A DNA stretch of 64,000 nucleotides from Erythroxylum novogranatense (lineage: Eukaryota > Streptophyta > Magnoliopsida > Malpighiales > Erythroxylaceae), in the NCBI GenBank assembly GCA_029891385.1, contig CM057233.1, positions 56,064,063-56,128,062 on the forward strand. The letters are read 5' to 3'. This document shows, piece after piece, positions 23,313-36,403 of this stretch; the stretch's first letter is position 1, and the number at the start of each line of letters is the position of its first letter. Under the pieces are notes generated by a model. That model worked only from the letters and a program-made list of their open reading frames with translations, did no database searches and was not told the origin of the DNA. The position numbers and the translations under genes were made by a program.

Positions 23313-25680
23313 ACAAGGCATTATTCCCATTCTCCTTCCCCTTTTTCATGATTTTTAAACCAACTTCCAATACCCATAATTCTTAGCACACAATTCAGAA
23401 CAATACAAATTATACCTTGTTGGAAAGAGCATAGAAAGCTCTACAATTCTTAAGAAGACCATAAAAATTAATTTCACCCCTAAAGGTGTCAAAAATCCAA
23501 TCACACCAACTGCCTACACAAAACCTATCACAACAGGACAGTACCTTACCAATTCCATAACTCACTGATTCTTTAGTTAAAAATTACCACAACAATATGA
23601 GCAATCAGTTCACAATGTTATATACAACTCTTATAAACAACCCAACATCAAATTCTATTGTTAACTGTATCAAACAATTCCATAAACAATCTGTCTTCTG
23701 AAATCAACCAATCTGGACAGTAATTTTCCATTCAACATATCTCATAGCACAAATGTCACAAAAATCACAACCTTATGTTCCTGAAAAGATAAGATCCCAA
23801 ACTTCAATGTTCATGAAGAACTCAAACTCCAATTCGATTTCTAACATTTTCAAATCTGTTATGCAAGTTTCTGACCTAACCAGCACTTAACATCACAATG
23901 TAGGTTCAGATTTTGAAATTCCATATCTCCCACATCTGACTTCCAAAAATTATAAGCCATATATCATTTTCAAAATCAATCTGTCATCTAGAACTCTTCA
24001 GTACAATTCAAACTCCAATTCAATTCACAAAAATTACAAAAATTCTTCCAAGTCCGAATGTGCACTAAATGTGCCAATTCAACTAGGTTTCAGTCAAGGC
24101 ATAAAAACAGTCATTAGAAATCAGTTCATATCTCCCAATATACAACTCGAAAATTAACAAGATCAGTGGTAATGGAAAGCTAACTCAATAGGCTACAACT
24201 TTCATGAAGACCATTTTCCCTAATCCTATACCAATTAATTTAGAAAATTAGCAAAACTCATTTGACATATTTGCGGGTACTGTTCCCAGACCCAGAAACA
24301 GAAACTTTCCATGCCAATTTTCGACCTTCTAACATTAAAATTTACCAACACCTATTTCACACTAAAATGAAGCCAACATCCCAAAGTTTACTTGGGCACA
24401 AACCTCACCTCATTTGCTCACCTATACAATTAATTATGAACAAAACAGTACCATAGGTTCAAAACTCAATTTCCAGCTTTCAACATTAACCTATCTTCTA
24501 TCACTTCCAACATCCATAACACATCACTAAGCATCAAATTATACCTCTAATTCAACTACAAACTAATCACAACATTCACTTATATAATTTACTAAACTTT
24601 GGCAGCACATATCTACCCAATTATCATACTTGTTTCCTTTCATTTAAGCTAACAAACTCAATCCAAAACCAAGCCAAAACTCACTTAAAACTATAATCAT
24701 TCATTCATCCATATATAAGCACATAATGAAACCCATTCTAACCTACCCTTCTTATGCTCAAGTACACATATAAATAGTCTCCATGCATGCTTCTACCTAC
24801 TAAAAGAAAGAATATAACCAAACTACTTACCTTAAATGAGTTACAAGCTCTACTTTCCTCCAAGCTCTAAGTTCACACCAACTTCTTTTGTTTCAAACCT
24901 CATCCACGGTTATGACAAGCATCCCAAAGAGCATCATCAATTCAAAGTTTCAACTTAGCTTGTGTATGAAGAAAAGCAAGCAAGGAACTAAGAAGTGTCT
25001 TGTAGGAGATAAGTAGAAGAAAATTTCAAGGAGGAGGAGGATGGTTTGGAGGATGAACTTTTCAATTTTAAAAACACTCTTGTTCAACTTTCAAGGAGAT
25101 AATTTATACACTAAAGAATGATAAACGTGTGTGACAAGGGAGGCTCCAACTTTGAAAGTCGTGGATGATGCATATAAAGAGACAAAATGAAGAGGACACT
25201 TGGCATTTTAATTGAGATAAGACAAACATCTAACTAATCTTAATCAATTTAGCACTAAACCCAATTAACCTCTAATCATGGCACTTAAATAATTCCCACA
25301 ATTATTTATGCACTAATCTTATGCCATTAGGCAATTCCTTTTCAGTACAAAAGACTCATTCAGCCCGTCATTGAATTTTCCGGTCCGACACGAACCCCAA
25401 AAATTCGAAAAATTCCCATAAATCCCTAAAAATGGGAAACAATGTATGACACACTCCAAATAATTTTCCAAATACTATTATCCCATAAAATTTCACAAAA
25501 GGTCTCAACTTGAAACCTAAGCCGGAAAATGTCATGAATGCATGTTATCATGTGCATATGCAAAACAATCATCAGTCATAGAGGCTATATGCTGTATGCA
25601 CATGCCGAGTTCTAATTCAATACTCCTAACTCGTCCCAATTTACCAAAGTATCATTTCCCATCGGAGATGGGATGTTACA

Positions 25681-25697
25681 ATTCTCCCCTCCTAATA
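25681..25697 (-). other. Polypurine tract of F
   Basis: On the minus strand the sequence reads TATTAGGAGGGGAGAAT directly before the 3' LTR. It is the same as the tract of element B at 42532-42548. It is the expected plus-strand primer for reverse transcription. Confidence 0.85.
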
Positions 25698-28600
25698 AAA
25701 ATTTCGTCCTCGAAATTTCATATACGATTTATCAGGAAGGTAGGGGAGTCTTTTGATTAATACCCTCTATTGCCCACTGTTTTCACTACATGACCAAATT
25801 CGGTCAATGAACGGAGATTAAAACAATCAATTACTCTTTTTCCCTTTTTCAAACTTTACTGCTTTCTCATGATTACGCGTAATTCGTCACTTTCAATTTC
25901 AATAACTATCAATATCATATAAATCGAATCCTAATAATATTTCCCAATTCTGTCTATGAAACATTTTGTGAATCCGAATCATCTTTTAGATTTTAGTCTA
26001 GCTTACCAATCTATAATGCTATTTACACCACAATCGCATAGAGGCCCCTCATCACGAATTCAATTTCCCTTAACTACACCTTTATTTCCATCTAAGTACA
26101 TTTTGGCCGAGGTCATACCCTTCAAAATATTTCATTTATTACATATCAGATTTCGTTATTATCAAACCACAAATCTCATGAGATTTATAACCTCAATGTG
26201 AATCAATTCGACTCATTGTCACCACCTTATTTTACTTAGCCTATCACTGTATTGCATTGATCACATAGTATAGGGATAACGACTCCTTTTTGGTAGTAAG
26301 ACCCCTTATACATGATTCGAATGGTGTCACTCATATACTGATTATCTGTCATACCACAACTACTTTGCACTATACATCAATTTCATATCCCAATGAAATC
26401 CAAAAATACCTGTTGGTTAATCACACATGTCATCGTGCACTTTGATTGGTATCCCCCAATTTCTTTTCCACAATACTTTTACTAGACCGTAACGCTTCGA
26501 TTGTTTCTTGTGCTTTCTCGAACCATTCACTTATAATCATTCGATTTCCCATTCTAACCTTTCAATTACTCTATCAATACACTCTTGCTAGAACTTAAAA
26601 CTTCGATCATTCCTTACGTTTTCACTAACAGTTCCCGCAATGAGTATCATCCATATTCCTTAATTTGAACTATACCTATCACTTTCCTTAACAATTGGAG
26701 TTATCTTCAGTTCCTCGATACGGTTTACAATTTCTACATCCACACTTCGGGTTTTGCCAATCCGTTTTGATGCACACCAACTTTGAAATTCCCATAACTA
26801 ATCATGCTTTCTTTTTACCCCTTTTTGTCAGTTCGACTATTAACACTCAATAATACACTAGATTTGATAACCTTATTACCCAAATTTTAATCTTCTGCAA
26901 TAGAATTTATTTATTTATTTGCTCAATCCCTTGAATTGCACCATTAACTTAGTTTGGAGTAATCAGCCGTTGAATCCTTTTCAAATCATTCAACTGCATG
27001 AAATAACTCAATCGGTATCGATTTACATATTCATAGACATCTCCAAACTATTTCTGTACGATTAATGTCTCCAAGCTTTTAGGTCACAACAAGAGAACAA
27101 AGTTCAAATCATCAATTATAATACCGCTCATGGAATTATATTTCCCCCAAGGTATATAAAATCACTTTATACAATTTCCATAGATCACTTCAGAACCTTT
27201 ACTGGAACATTTCAGTATAGATAGTGAATTCTTCAAATGTCTCCTTTATGATCATCAGTCATAACATTCACATGTTTCCCTCAAGTATACTTATCAATTT
27301 GCTAAAACCAGAAAATCTTTAACAATTTCTAAACGTATCCAGCATCCCGTTAGCTCTAATTAATTCCAAATTCCGCATACACATATCTTTTGAACTTTCA
27401 CATTTTATCAATACTCATATCTTGATTAATTCTCCCAATATCCCATGTTTGCATACTAATTCATCCTTTATTCATTCAATCAGGTTAAGATTCACTCTTA
27501 AGAGACTTGCATGTCAACCAATTTCCTCAACTATACCAATTCATCTATTTTTTATGCTTATATCCATTATCCATTCCAAACACAATTGAGACATGTTCCT
27601 TTTCAGTAATACAATAAACTTATACCCTTAGTTGACTCATATAACTCTTTCATTATCGAACGTCTCCAATAAGGAACAATTTTCATTTAATTTGTCTCAT
27701 CATAACATATTCTGCCACATGTTCCTTACCTTCATTTCTCCACATAACTCAATTTATTCGTGATAGATCATTTACTGACTTGAATAAACAATCGTTATAT
27801 CGATCTCGTACTTTCAGAACATAATTACACAAAGTATACACGAACATTTAATCCCCTCAAAGGCGCAATTAATATTCAGTAATTCTCTTACATAATCAGA
27901 ACCATCTCATTAACATAATGTACACTCTTTCAGTAGCATAGTTTAGTTTTTTTAAGCTAGAGTCTCTGCCAGATGTAATACAAATCATAAAACTTTACCA
28001 ATCAACTTTTTTTTCACTATATAAATATACATATCGTTACTCTTGATACTTCATGAAGATCAATCTCGAGAGCACTTAAACAATTTCTTTCCCTCTACTA
28101 TCTTGCCATCATCACCCTAATCATCACATCCTATCTGACAATATATCTCTATAGTCCCATCAATGTGCCCGTTAATAGATCATACTACTAAGAATACCTT
28201 AATTGCATTTAATTCTCGATAACCATTCTCTTTTTGGTACCAATTCTTAATCATGGGGACCTTACTCTATTCATGTCCCTCATTTTATGCTCTCAAGCTC
28301 ATTACCAATGCGAACATCTTTAACTGTCTCACTTCTTTCGCAATTGATCATTCTGAACATTCTCATGCCTTACTCTCACTCATTTTGAACTTGAGCTACC
28401 GACATTATAAGCGGAGCTTACGTAATAGGCCACCGATTATTTCCTATATCATATTCACACAAGTTATTCATTTATGCTTGCTCATTTCACCCATGATGGT
28501 AATCCCACTATTAGATATACACTTACAGTGATCATATAATCTGAACTCAATAATCTTCCTATTTACACCCGTCCTCGCTCGTGAGGATCATATACAATCT

Positions 28601-29405
28601 CTAGTCATTGACATCTGATCGTTATAAGCACTTTCATTTCTTCTTCTAACTCATAAAGGAAATTTTTTTTTTTACAAGACTTCTGGCTAGCAAGTATCCA
28701 TTAACTTATCAATTGCAGCTTAACATTTTCACTTACCATAGGGCTCCCATAATCAGGTGTGCATTTAATTAGACAGATCAATTAAACCCGAACAACTTTT
28801 TCATCTACCAATTTCATTGTTTTACATTTCAATCTTTTCATTATTGCATTATACCCATATATTTCCGCACTCAAATCAATATCACAGATATGAAATCATT
28901 CTTGATTTTTTTCACTTAATATATTTTGACTCCAAATCACTAATCCTTATTTATAACTCTTAACATGGTAATCAATCCTAGTTGTAACCTTTCTATATCA
29001 TAGAACACTTTATTTTCATTTACCTTATACACTGGACATCTTACCATTGTCACATCTCTATTTTCCTCTCTGACTTTTACAACTATCATCTTTATAGATA
29101 TTCCCAATATAACGCCCATATTACACTTCACAATATACCCGTCAATCTCAATACACTAGATATTCGTCTGTCTGATCAAACCATACTCTCTTTCCTATTT
29201 TGTGATATCCATTTCTTCCTTTTCTCACATTCTAATACATTATCCTTTTTCTCCCTTTTTTTTTTTAAACCGCTAAAACGACTGAGACATACTTATGCAT
29301 ACAACCCATAGACTACACTGGGGATCAGTTGTCACTGTCTGCCGTGACATGACTTAAATACATGCACCCTATGTTTCAGACTGTGCCCAGATACATTACG
29401 TACTA

Positions 29406-29421
29406 CTGGGCTCTGATACCA
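29406..29421 (-). other. Primer binding site of F
   Basis: Minus-strand TGGTATCAGAGCCCAG, starting 6 nt after the LTR end (spacer TTTAGG). B has the same TTTAGG spacer at 39237-39242. Confidence 0.9.
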
Positions 29422-29427
29422 CCTAAA

Positions 29428-32400
29428 TGTAACACCTCACTCCCGCAAGACCCAAACCCGACATCGACGGTGATATCCAGGTCCGTGCCCCGCGAGGGTG
29501 GCGTGCTACATCACTCAGTAGAAAACTCAGTATAACATTTTTTTTTTTACACAATCGCACACATATTATCATTAACGCGGAAAGCAATTTATATATAATC
29601 AATTCAATGGCCTTGGGCCCACTTTTTACATTTACAATTTATTTCGGTCAATTGACTTTACAACTTGTCCAAATTAGTAATACAAAAGTCCAAGAATAGA
29701 AACACTAAGACAGACGCTTGACGATGCCGACCACTTCTCCGCTTCTTCAACCAGCGGATGTCATACGCCCGTTGCCTAACGGGGTATTCTTCTAAGTCCT
29801 GAAAAATAGATGCAAATTTTGGGTGAGTTTTGCGAACTCAGTGAGAAACCATCATCGATGGTTCACTCAACTCATGCATTCACCAATCATATTAGCACAC
29901 GGTAGCATTAACGAAGAAGATCACATATTATCACATTTCAGTTCCAATTTCATATACACATACAATTTCATCATTTACATCTTCCAATCATTTACAATCA
30001 TATATATATGCAATGCGCATGTGACACTTTGCTCCATTTTCATTTCGTTGTTGTGACTGTGCACTGGCTGTCGATAAGAATTCGCACATTGCGTTGAGCG
30101 GTGGCTCGAAAACATTGGGCTTAAAGCCACGATACATTGAGCTGCTGCTCTCAATACGTTGGACCGAGGTCTGTGCGTTGAAATGAAAGCTCTCACATCG
30201 TTAGGCGTGATATGCCCCGATCGATGGGTCATTCCGGTCACAACCGCCTTTTATCGATCACACATTTATGTTTATGCATGCAATGTACATATTCCAATTT
30301 CCATTTACATATCATTACCATTTGCCAATTCTTCTGACTTTCGGTCCAGTATTTCAATTATCTACATTTCCAATTTATTGCATCCTACTATATCACATTT
30401 ACAATCCCATCCAATGTATCGAACGCAAGCAGACAATTAACACTTCAATATCAATTTCCGTTTCCTCGGACCTCGGTCCGAGATTTCCAATATAACATTT
30501 ACAAACAATTTACTCACAAGTAGCACCGTTATCTCATTCCAAATATTTCAGACACCTATGGTCCGAAATCAATCAAATTCAAATACACATAAACGATAAA
30601 CCCTCCGTTATCTCCATATGGCATAATTGCAAAAATTTAAACACATAAAGGTTGAGGAACCAACTAGGTTACTCACCTGTACTTCCGAGCTAACATCTGA
30701 AAGTTTGATAACGCCGGTGAATCGACGCCCAAATGTGCCTCTATAACAAACAGAGAGGAATCCGATCACTAATTATCCAATCCGAATTAGTATAATACAT
30801 GTAAGTGTATAATGCATGTTCATGAGATTTCCGCCCTAAATCCTAATTTTTCCCGTAATAAAATTCCATCTAAAATTAGAAAACTATAGCCATCGACAAT
30901 TGCTCAATTCGGACCTCGATCGGTCCAAAATAAATAAAACAATGACCATAGAACAATTACCGGGCTACGTCAATTTCCGTCTAAAATTCCCAATTTCTCA
31001 CAAATGAAATTCAATATTTCACAAATCCGATGCCTCGAGAATCAGGTCAATCGGACATCGGACGGAAAAGAAATTGACAAAAGAAGCAAGAAATTCCAAA
31101 TTATCAATTAACAAATAAAATAATAAAAAATAAAGAAAAGAAATCAGCCTCGCTGGGCGAGACGTCGCCCAGCGGGCCATTTTATCCGCCTCGTCGCTAG
31201 GCGAGGCGTCGCCTAGCGACGCGGACCTTAACGCCTCGTCACTAGGGGAGGCGTCGCCTAGTGACAAGGCATTATTCCCATTCTCCTTCCCTTTTTCATG
31301 ATTTTAAACCAACTTCCAATACCCATAATTCTTAGCACACAATTCAGAACAATACAAATTATACCTTGTTGGAAAGAGCATAGAAAGCTCTACAATTCTT
31401 AAGAAGACCATAAAATTAATTTCACCCCTAAAGGTGTCAAAATCCAATCACACCAACTGCCTACACAAAACCTATCACAACAGGACAGTACCTTACCAAT
31501 TCCATAACTCACTGATTCTTTAGTTAAAATTACCACAACAATATGAGCAATCAGTTCACAATGTTATCTACAACTCTTATAAACAACCCAACATCAAATT
31601 CTATTGTTAACTGTATCAAACAATTCCATAAACAATCTGTCTTCTGAAATCAACCAATCTGGACAGTAATTTTCCATTCAACATATCTCATAGTACAAAT
31701 GTCACAAAAATCACAACCTTATGTTCCTGAAAAGATAAGATCCCAAACTTCAATGTTCATGAAGAACTCAAACTCCAATTCGATTTCTAACATTTTCAAA
31801 TCTGTTATGCAAGTTTCTGACCTAACCAGCACTTAACATCACAATGTAGGTTCAGATTTTGAAATTCCATATCTCCCACATCTGACTTCCAAAAATTATA
31901 AGCCATATATCATTTTCAAAATCAATCTGTCATCTAGAACTCTTCAGTAAAATTCAAACTCCAATTCAATTCACAAAAATTACAAAAATTCTTCCAAGTC
32001 CGAATGTGCACTAAATGTGCCAATTCAACTAGGTTTCAGTCAAGGCATAAAACAGTCATTAGAAATCAGTTCATATCTCCCAATATACAACTCGAAAATT
32101 AACAAGATCAGTGGTAATGGAAAGATAACTCAATAGGCTACAACTTTCATGAAGACCATTTTCCTAATCCTATACCAATTAATTTAGAAAAATTAGCAAA
32201 ACTCATTTGACATATTTGCGGGTACTGTTCCCAGACCCAGAAACAGAAACTTTCCATGCCAATTTTCGACCTTCTAACATTAAAATTTACCAACACCTAT
32301 TTCACACTAAAATGAAGCCAACATCCCAAAGTTTACTTGGGCACAAACCTCACCTCATTTTCTCACCTATACAATTAATTATGAACAAAACAGTACCATA

Positions 32401-33636
32401 GGTTCAAAACTCAATTTCCAGCTTTCAACATTAACCTATCTTCTATCACTTCCAACATCCATAACACATCACTAAGCATCAAATTATACCTCTAATTCAA
32501 CTACAAACTAATCACAACATTCACTTATATAATTTACTAAACTTTGGCAGCACATATCTACCCAATTATCATACTTGTTTCCTTTCATTTAAGCTAACAA
32601 ACTCAATCCAAAACCAAGCCAAAACTCACTTAAAACTATAATCATTCATTCATCCATATATAAGCACATAATGAAACCCATTCTAACCTACCCTTCTTAT
32701 GCTCAAGTACACATATAAATAGTCTCCATGCATGCTTCTACCTACTAAAAGAAAGAATATAACCAAACTACTTACCTTAAATGAGTTACAAGCTCTACTT
32801 TCCTCCAAGCTCTAAGTTCACACCAACTTCTTTTGTTTCAAACCTCATCCACGGTTATGACAAGCATCCCAAAGAGCATCATCAATTCAAAGTTTCAACT
32901 TAGCTTGTGTATGAAGAAAAGCAAGCAAGGAACTAAGAAGTGTCTTGTAGGAGATAAGTAGAAGAAAATTTCGAAGGAGGAGGAGGATGGTTTCGGAGGA
33001 TGAACTTTTCAATTTTTAAAAACACTCTTGTTCAACTTTCAAGGAGATAATTTATACACTAAAGAATGATAAACGTGTGTGACAAGGGAGGCTCCAACTT
33101 TGAAAGTCGTGGATGATGCATATAAAGAGACAAAAATGAAGAGGACACTTGGCATTTTAATTGAGATAAGACAAACATCTAACTAATCTTAATCAATTTA
33201 GCACTAAACCTAATTAACCTCTAATCATGGAACTTAAATAATTCCCACAATTATTTATGCACTAATCTTATGCCATTAGGCAATTCCTTTTCAGTACAAA
33301 AAGACTCATTCAGCCCGTCAGTTGGAATTTTCCGGTCCGGGCACGAACCCCGAAAAATTCCAGAAAAATTCCCATAAATCCCTAAAAATGGGAAACAATG
33401 TATGACACACTCCAAATAATTTTCCAAATACTATTATCCCATAAAATTTCACAAAAGGTCTCAACTTGAAACCTAAGCCGGAAAATGTCATGAATGCATG
33501 TTATCATGTGCATATGCAAAACAATCATCAGTCATAGAGGCTATATGCTGTATGCACATGCCGAGTTCTAATTCAATACTCCTAACTCGTCCCAATTTAC
33601 CAAAGTATCATTTCCCATCGGAGATGGGATGTTACA
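29428..33636 (-). repeat. Right LTR of F (5' LTR in element orientation)
   Basis: 4,209 bp, ending at 33636 beside the target duplication ATACT. The hairpin array is at 30050-30244 with outer arms GTTGTGACTG and CGGTCACAAC. The inner hairpins are partly disrupted by one-base losses, for example GAGCGGTGGCTCG in place of GAGCCAGTGGCTCTG. The GC-rich hairpins are at 31151-31265. Confidence 0.92.
31151..31265 (-). repeat. GC-rich hairpin triplet in right LTR of F
   Basis: Three hairpins: CGCTGGGCGA pairing with TCGCCCAGCG (31151-31174, loop GACG); GTCGCTAGGCGA with TCGCCTAGCGAC (31193-31220, loop GGCG); GTCACTAGGGGA with TCGCCTAGTGAC (31238-31265, loop GGCG, one mismatch). Between the second and third, a stem G-C pair becomes A-T on both arms. 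That is a compensatory change. Confidence 0.85.
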
Positions 33637-33641
33637 ATACT

Positions 33642-34075
33642 ACTAAGAGTGCATCGATATCAGGCAAGTGAATAGAGTCACAATGAAGAACAAGTACCTG
33701 TTGTCGAGGATTGAAGACTTATTTGATCACTTGAAAAATGTAGGATGGAAAGGTAGTTGCTTATGTCTCTAAGCAAATAAAATCACATGAGCAGAAATAC
33801 CATATTCATGATTTGGAACTTGTAACAGTAGTGTTTGCCTTAAAAATTTGGTGGCACTACTTATATAGTGAAAAATGTAGAATTTTCATAGATCATAAAA
33901 GTCTGAATTATCTGCTTACCCAGAAGGAACTTAATCTGAGACAATGACATTGGTTGGAATTGTTTAAGGACTATTATTGTACTATGAATTATCATCCGAG
34001 TAAAGCTAATATTGTAGCTAATGCCTTGAGACGGAAGACCATTTTGGCATTATCACTTTGATGCAAAAGATATAT
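33642..34075 (+). pseudogene. RT scrap joined to RNase H remnant (element A)
   Basis: Directly after F, nucleotide alignment to B's RT starts at the [12 protein letters not shown] segment (GTGCATCGATATCAGGCAAG) and covers [16 protein letters not shown]. It then jumps to RNase H, skipping the RT active site and thumb. RNase H readings include [36 protein letters not shown] and [19 protein letters not shown], then a stop and YHPSKANIVANAL. A large internal deletion and stops make this copy inactive. Confidence 0.8.
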
Positions 34076-34149
34076 GATGCTTAGAGAATAGATGATAAGC
34101 AAGAGATCTGTGATGCTCAGAAAACTAATGATATGTTACAAAAATAGTT

Positions 34150-34915
34150 ATTAGACCAGCATTGGCATGATGCTTTATGAAGAACTGTACGGTAGAAAGC
34201 ATAGAACTCCTATATGTTAGACTAAGTAAGTAAAAGCAAGATGATTGGGCCTGAAATTATGAAAGATATTGAAGACAAGATTCAAATCATTCATCAAAGG
34301 TTGAAAGCTACCAATGATAGGAAGAAGTCTTATGTTGACCTAAACTGAAATTATGAAAGATATTGAAGACAAGATTCAAATCATTCATCAAAGGTTGAAA
34401 GCTACCAATGATAGGAAGAAGTCTTATGTTGACCTAAAAAGAAGGAATATTGAATATCATGTAGGCAGTAAGGTGTTCTTGAAAGTGTCACTGTGGAAGA
34501 ATGTACTTCGATTTGGTAAGAAAGGTAATTTTAGTCCACAAGTCATTGTTCCTTATAAGATTCTGAAAAGAATTGGACCAGTAGCTTATCAATTAGCTCT
34601 TCCTAAAGAATTGTCCAAGTTATATGATGTATTTGATGTTTCTATGCTAAGAAGATATTGGTCTAACATGAAACATAAAATTCTGGTGTAAGAAATTCAG
34701 GTACAATTGGATTTGTCGTATGAAGAAGGGACAATTTCTATTTTAGCCTGAGAATTAGGAAACTTAGCAATAAGCAAATACCTTTAGTAAAGGTACTCTG
34801 GCAACACAATGGACTTAAGGAAACAACATGGGAACTCGAAGAGACCATGAAAGCTCAGTATCCATTACTATTCGGATCAAGTATGAATTTCGAGGATAAA
34901 ATTTTCTTAAGGAGG
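34150..34915 (+). pseudogene. Integrase C-terminal remnant (element A)
   Basis: The zinc-binding and DDE catalytic parts of integrase are missing. What remains is ELYGRKHRTP, then the open frame at 34353-34691 with KSYVDLKRRNIEYHVGSKVF, LRFGKKGNFSPQ and VFDVSMLRRYW. Chromodomain-like sequence follows, with stops. The segment aligns with B at 41880-42545. A 92 bp tandem duplication (34253-34436) shifts the frame. It ends just before the polypurine tract with a decayed version of the GAGGACGAAATTTT motif. Confidence 0.8.
34253..34436 (+). repeat. 92-bp perfect tandem duplication in A's integrase
   Basis: The segment starting CTGAAATTATGAAAGATATT occurs at 34253 and again at 34345, back to back. 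I saw no differences between copies. 92 is not a multiple of three, so it shifts the frame. The identity implies a recent event or an assembly duplication. Confidence 0.85.
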
Positions 34916-34922
34916 AAAGAAT
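34909..34922 (+). other. Polypurine tract of A
   Basis: AAGGAGGAAAGAAT directly before the 3' LTR start TGTAACACCCC. Confidence 0.8.
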
Positions 34923-36403
34923 TGTAACACCCCATGTTAGGGGTTAGAATATTAAGGAATTACAGTGCATTATATGCTTTGCATATTGAATATTCACTAA
35001 ATGTGCATACGTATTTTTTATACATACAAATAACTGTACATGCACTCATGACATTTTTCTAGGTAAAATGGATTTATAAATGTGATTTGGCAATTTTGGT
35101 ATATTTCAGGTATTTTGAATTTTTGGACTAGGGAAATTGTTAAGGGATAAGTTAAGTTGGTATATAAAAATTAGCATGATTAAACCTATAAATTATTGAC
35201 ATATGGTATCATTCATTGTATGACAAATGGCATAACATACGGGAGACATGTGGTAGCTTGCACGAAAGGGCAAATGGGAGACATGCATGGAGCCTGTGCC
35301 AAAATGATAAAAAACACACGTAAGTAAGTGTGTTAGAAGGGAAAATGATTGAAGCTCTTTGTTATTTTTTGAATCTTACTGGTCTTTACCGAAAGTCACT
35401 GAATCTGCATCACCAAAATACTAGTTTTGATTTTTATATCAGTCTTGTCCATTGCAAACAAATAACCCAGTCTAATTGTTAGTTTGTTTCTCTTTAGTCT
35501 TGCTTTTCCCTCCATCCACTAAAACCCTGCCATTCATTGTCATAGTTGGAATTTGTTTGAAGAATCAAGTAAGTGATGATTCTAATTTTTTGGGTTTTGT
35601 GAATTAATTTAAAGATGTTTTGATACTGGAAATGAGTACATGCATAAACTTATAGCTTCAATGATGTTCATAATGCATTATATGAAAGTGGTGTGACTTT
35701 GGAATTGTGCAAATACTGGAATAGCTGTATATGCTCTATTTTTTATGTTTAAGATTATTTGAGTTGACTATAAGCAATAGCAAAGAAGTATAAAAATGGT
35801 ATAGGTTTGGTTTTGTGTTGAATTTGGGATTGGTTTTGAATGGAAATAAACATAGTAATAGAGAGAGAAAGCATAAAGTGCATATATAATTTTTGAAGTT
35901 TGAATTTTGATCTTGAATTTTGAGCTGTTTTGGTGTAAGATAAGTTGCAATAGGTGTGAAAATGCAGAGAATATGAAATAGGAATGGATTGACCTGAATA
36001 AGAAAGAAGTGAGAAAAATTTGGAAAACACAGTAGTGAGAGAAAGATTGTGTAGGTTTCCTTTTTCATGAATTATCAAATAAGCTTGCACTTGATACGCT
36101 TAGAGGTTGTACTAGATATGGAAGTCTAGTATGAAGTCGCAGGTCGCGATCGTGTAGACATTTTTTCTAAAAAATGATTGTTTTTGAACATCTGTCATTC
36201 AATTCAATATAACTTCTTCACTCGATATCTAAACGATGTGCAACTTAAAACAACAGATTCCTAACACATTGTTCTACCTATCCATAAAAATTTATAGCTT
36301 TTTGGATTGATTTGAAATAAGATTGAATGAAAATGAGAGAATTTGTTAGAATAGTATGATCTGGAATATTTCACTAAATAAAATTCAATATTTTGATTGT
36401 ATC
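34923..36403 (+). repeat. 3' LTR of A, first part
   Basis: 1,481 bp aligned with 12890-14495 of the 5' LTR. It is broken at 36404 by element B. The next bases of the LTR resume at 47060. Open frames at 35736-36090 are antisense and not coding. Confidence 0.88.

Larger units (their letters stand above)
21475..25680 (-). repeat. Left LTR of F (3' LTR in element orientation)
   Basis: 4,206 bp from TGTAACACCTCACTCC to ...GATGGGATGTTACA. It is near-identical to the right LTR at 29428-33636, so the insertion is fairly young. Many differences are single-base gaps at CTG or CAG sites. In element orientation the start TGTAACATCCCATC is shared with B. Open frames such as 22220-22692 lie in LTR sequence and are not genes. 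Confidence 0.92.
25681..29427 (-). mobile_element. Non-coding internal region of F
   Basis: 3,747 bp without recognisable gag, protease, RT, integrase or other gene on either strand. Only the last bases before the polypurine tract keep the pol-end motif of gypsy elements (GAAATTTCGAGGACGAAATT in element orientation). The part nearest the primer site is shared with element E (593-2424). Frames of 60-92 codons in it, for example at 28253 and 28940, lack any family resemblance and are likely chance. Confidence 0.8.
21475..33636 (-). mobile_element. Element F: LARD-like non-autonomous gypsy element, complete
   Basis: 12.16 kb with two LTRs (4,206 and 4,209 bp), a primer site, a polypurine tract and a 5 bp target duplication ATACT (21470-21474 and 33637-33641). 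The 3.75 kb core has no recognisable gag or pol. Long LTRs around a non-coding core fit the LARD class. The LTRs, the spacing of the primer site, the polypurine tract and the terminal motif GAGGACGAAATTTTTATTAG match element B. F therefore looks like a deletion or replacement derivative that depends on B-like enzymes. It lies on the minus strand inside A. Confidence 0.9.

Noticed and set aside
28253..28531. 92-codon frame in F's core, considered as a captured gene
   Set aside because: No recognisable domain, and the neighbouring DNA has the same composition.
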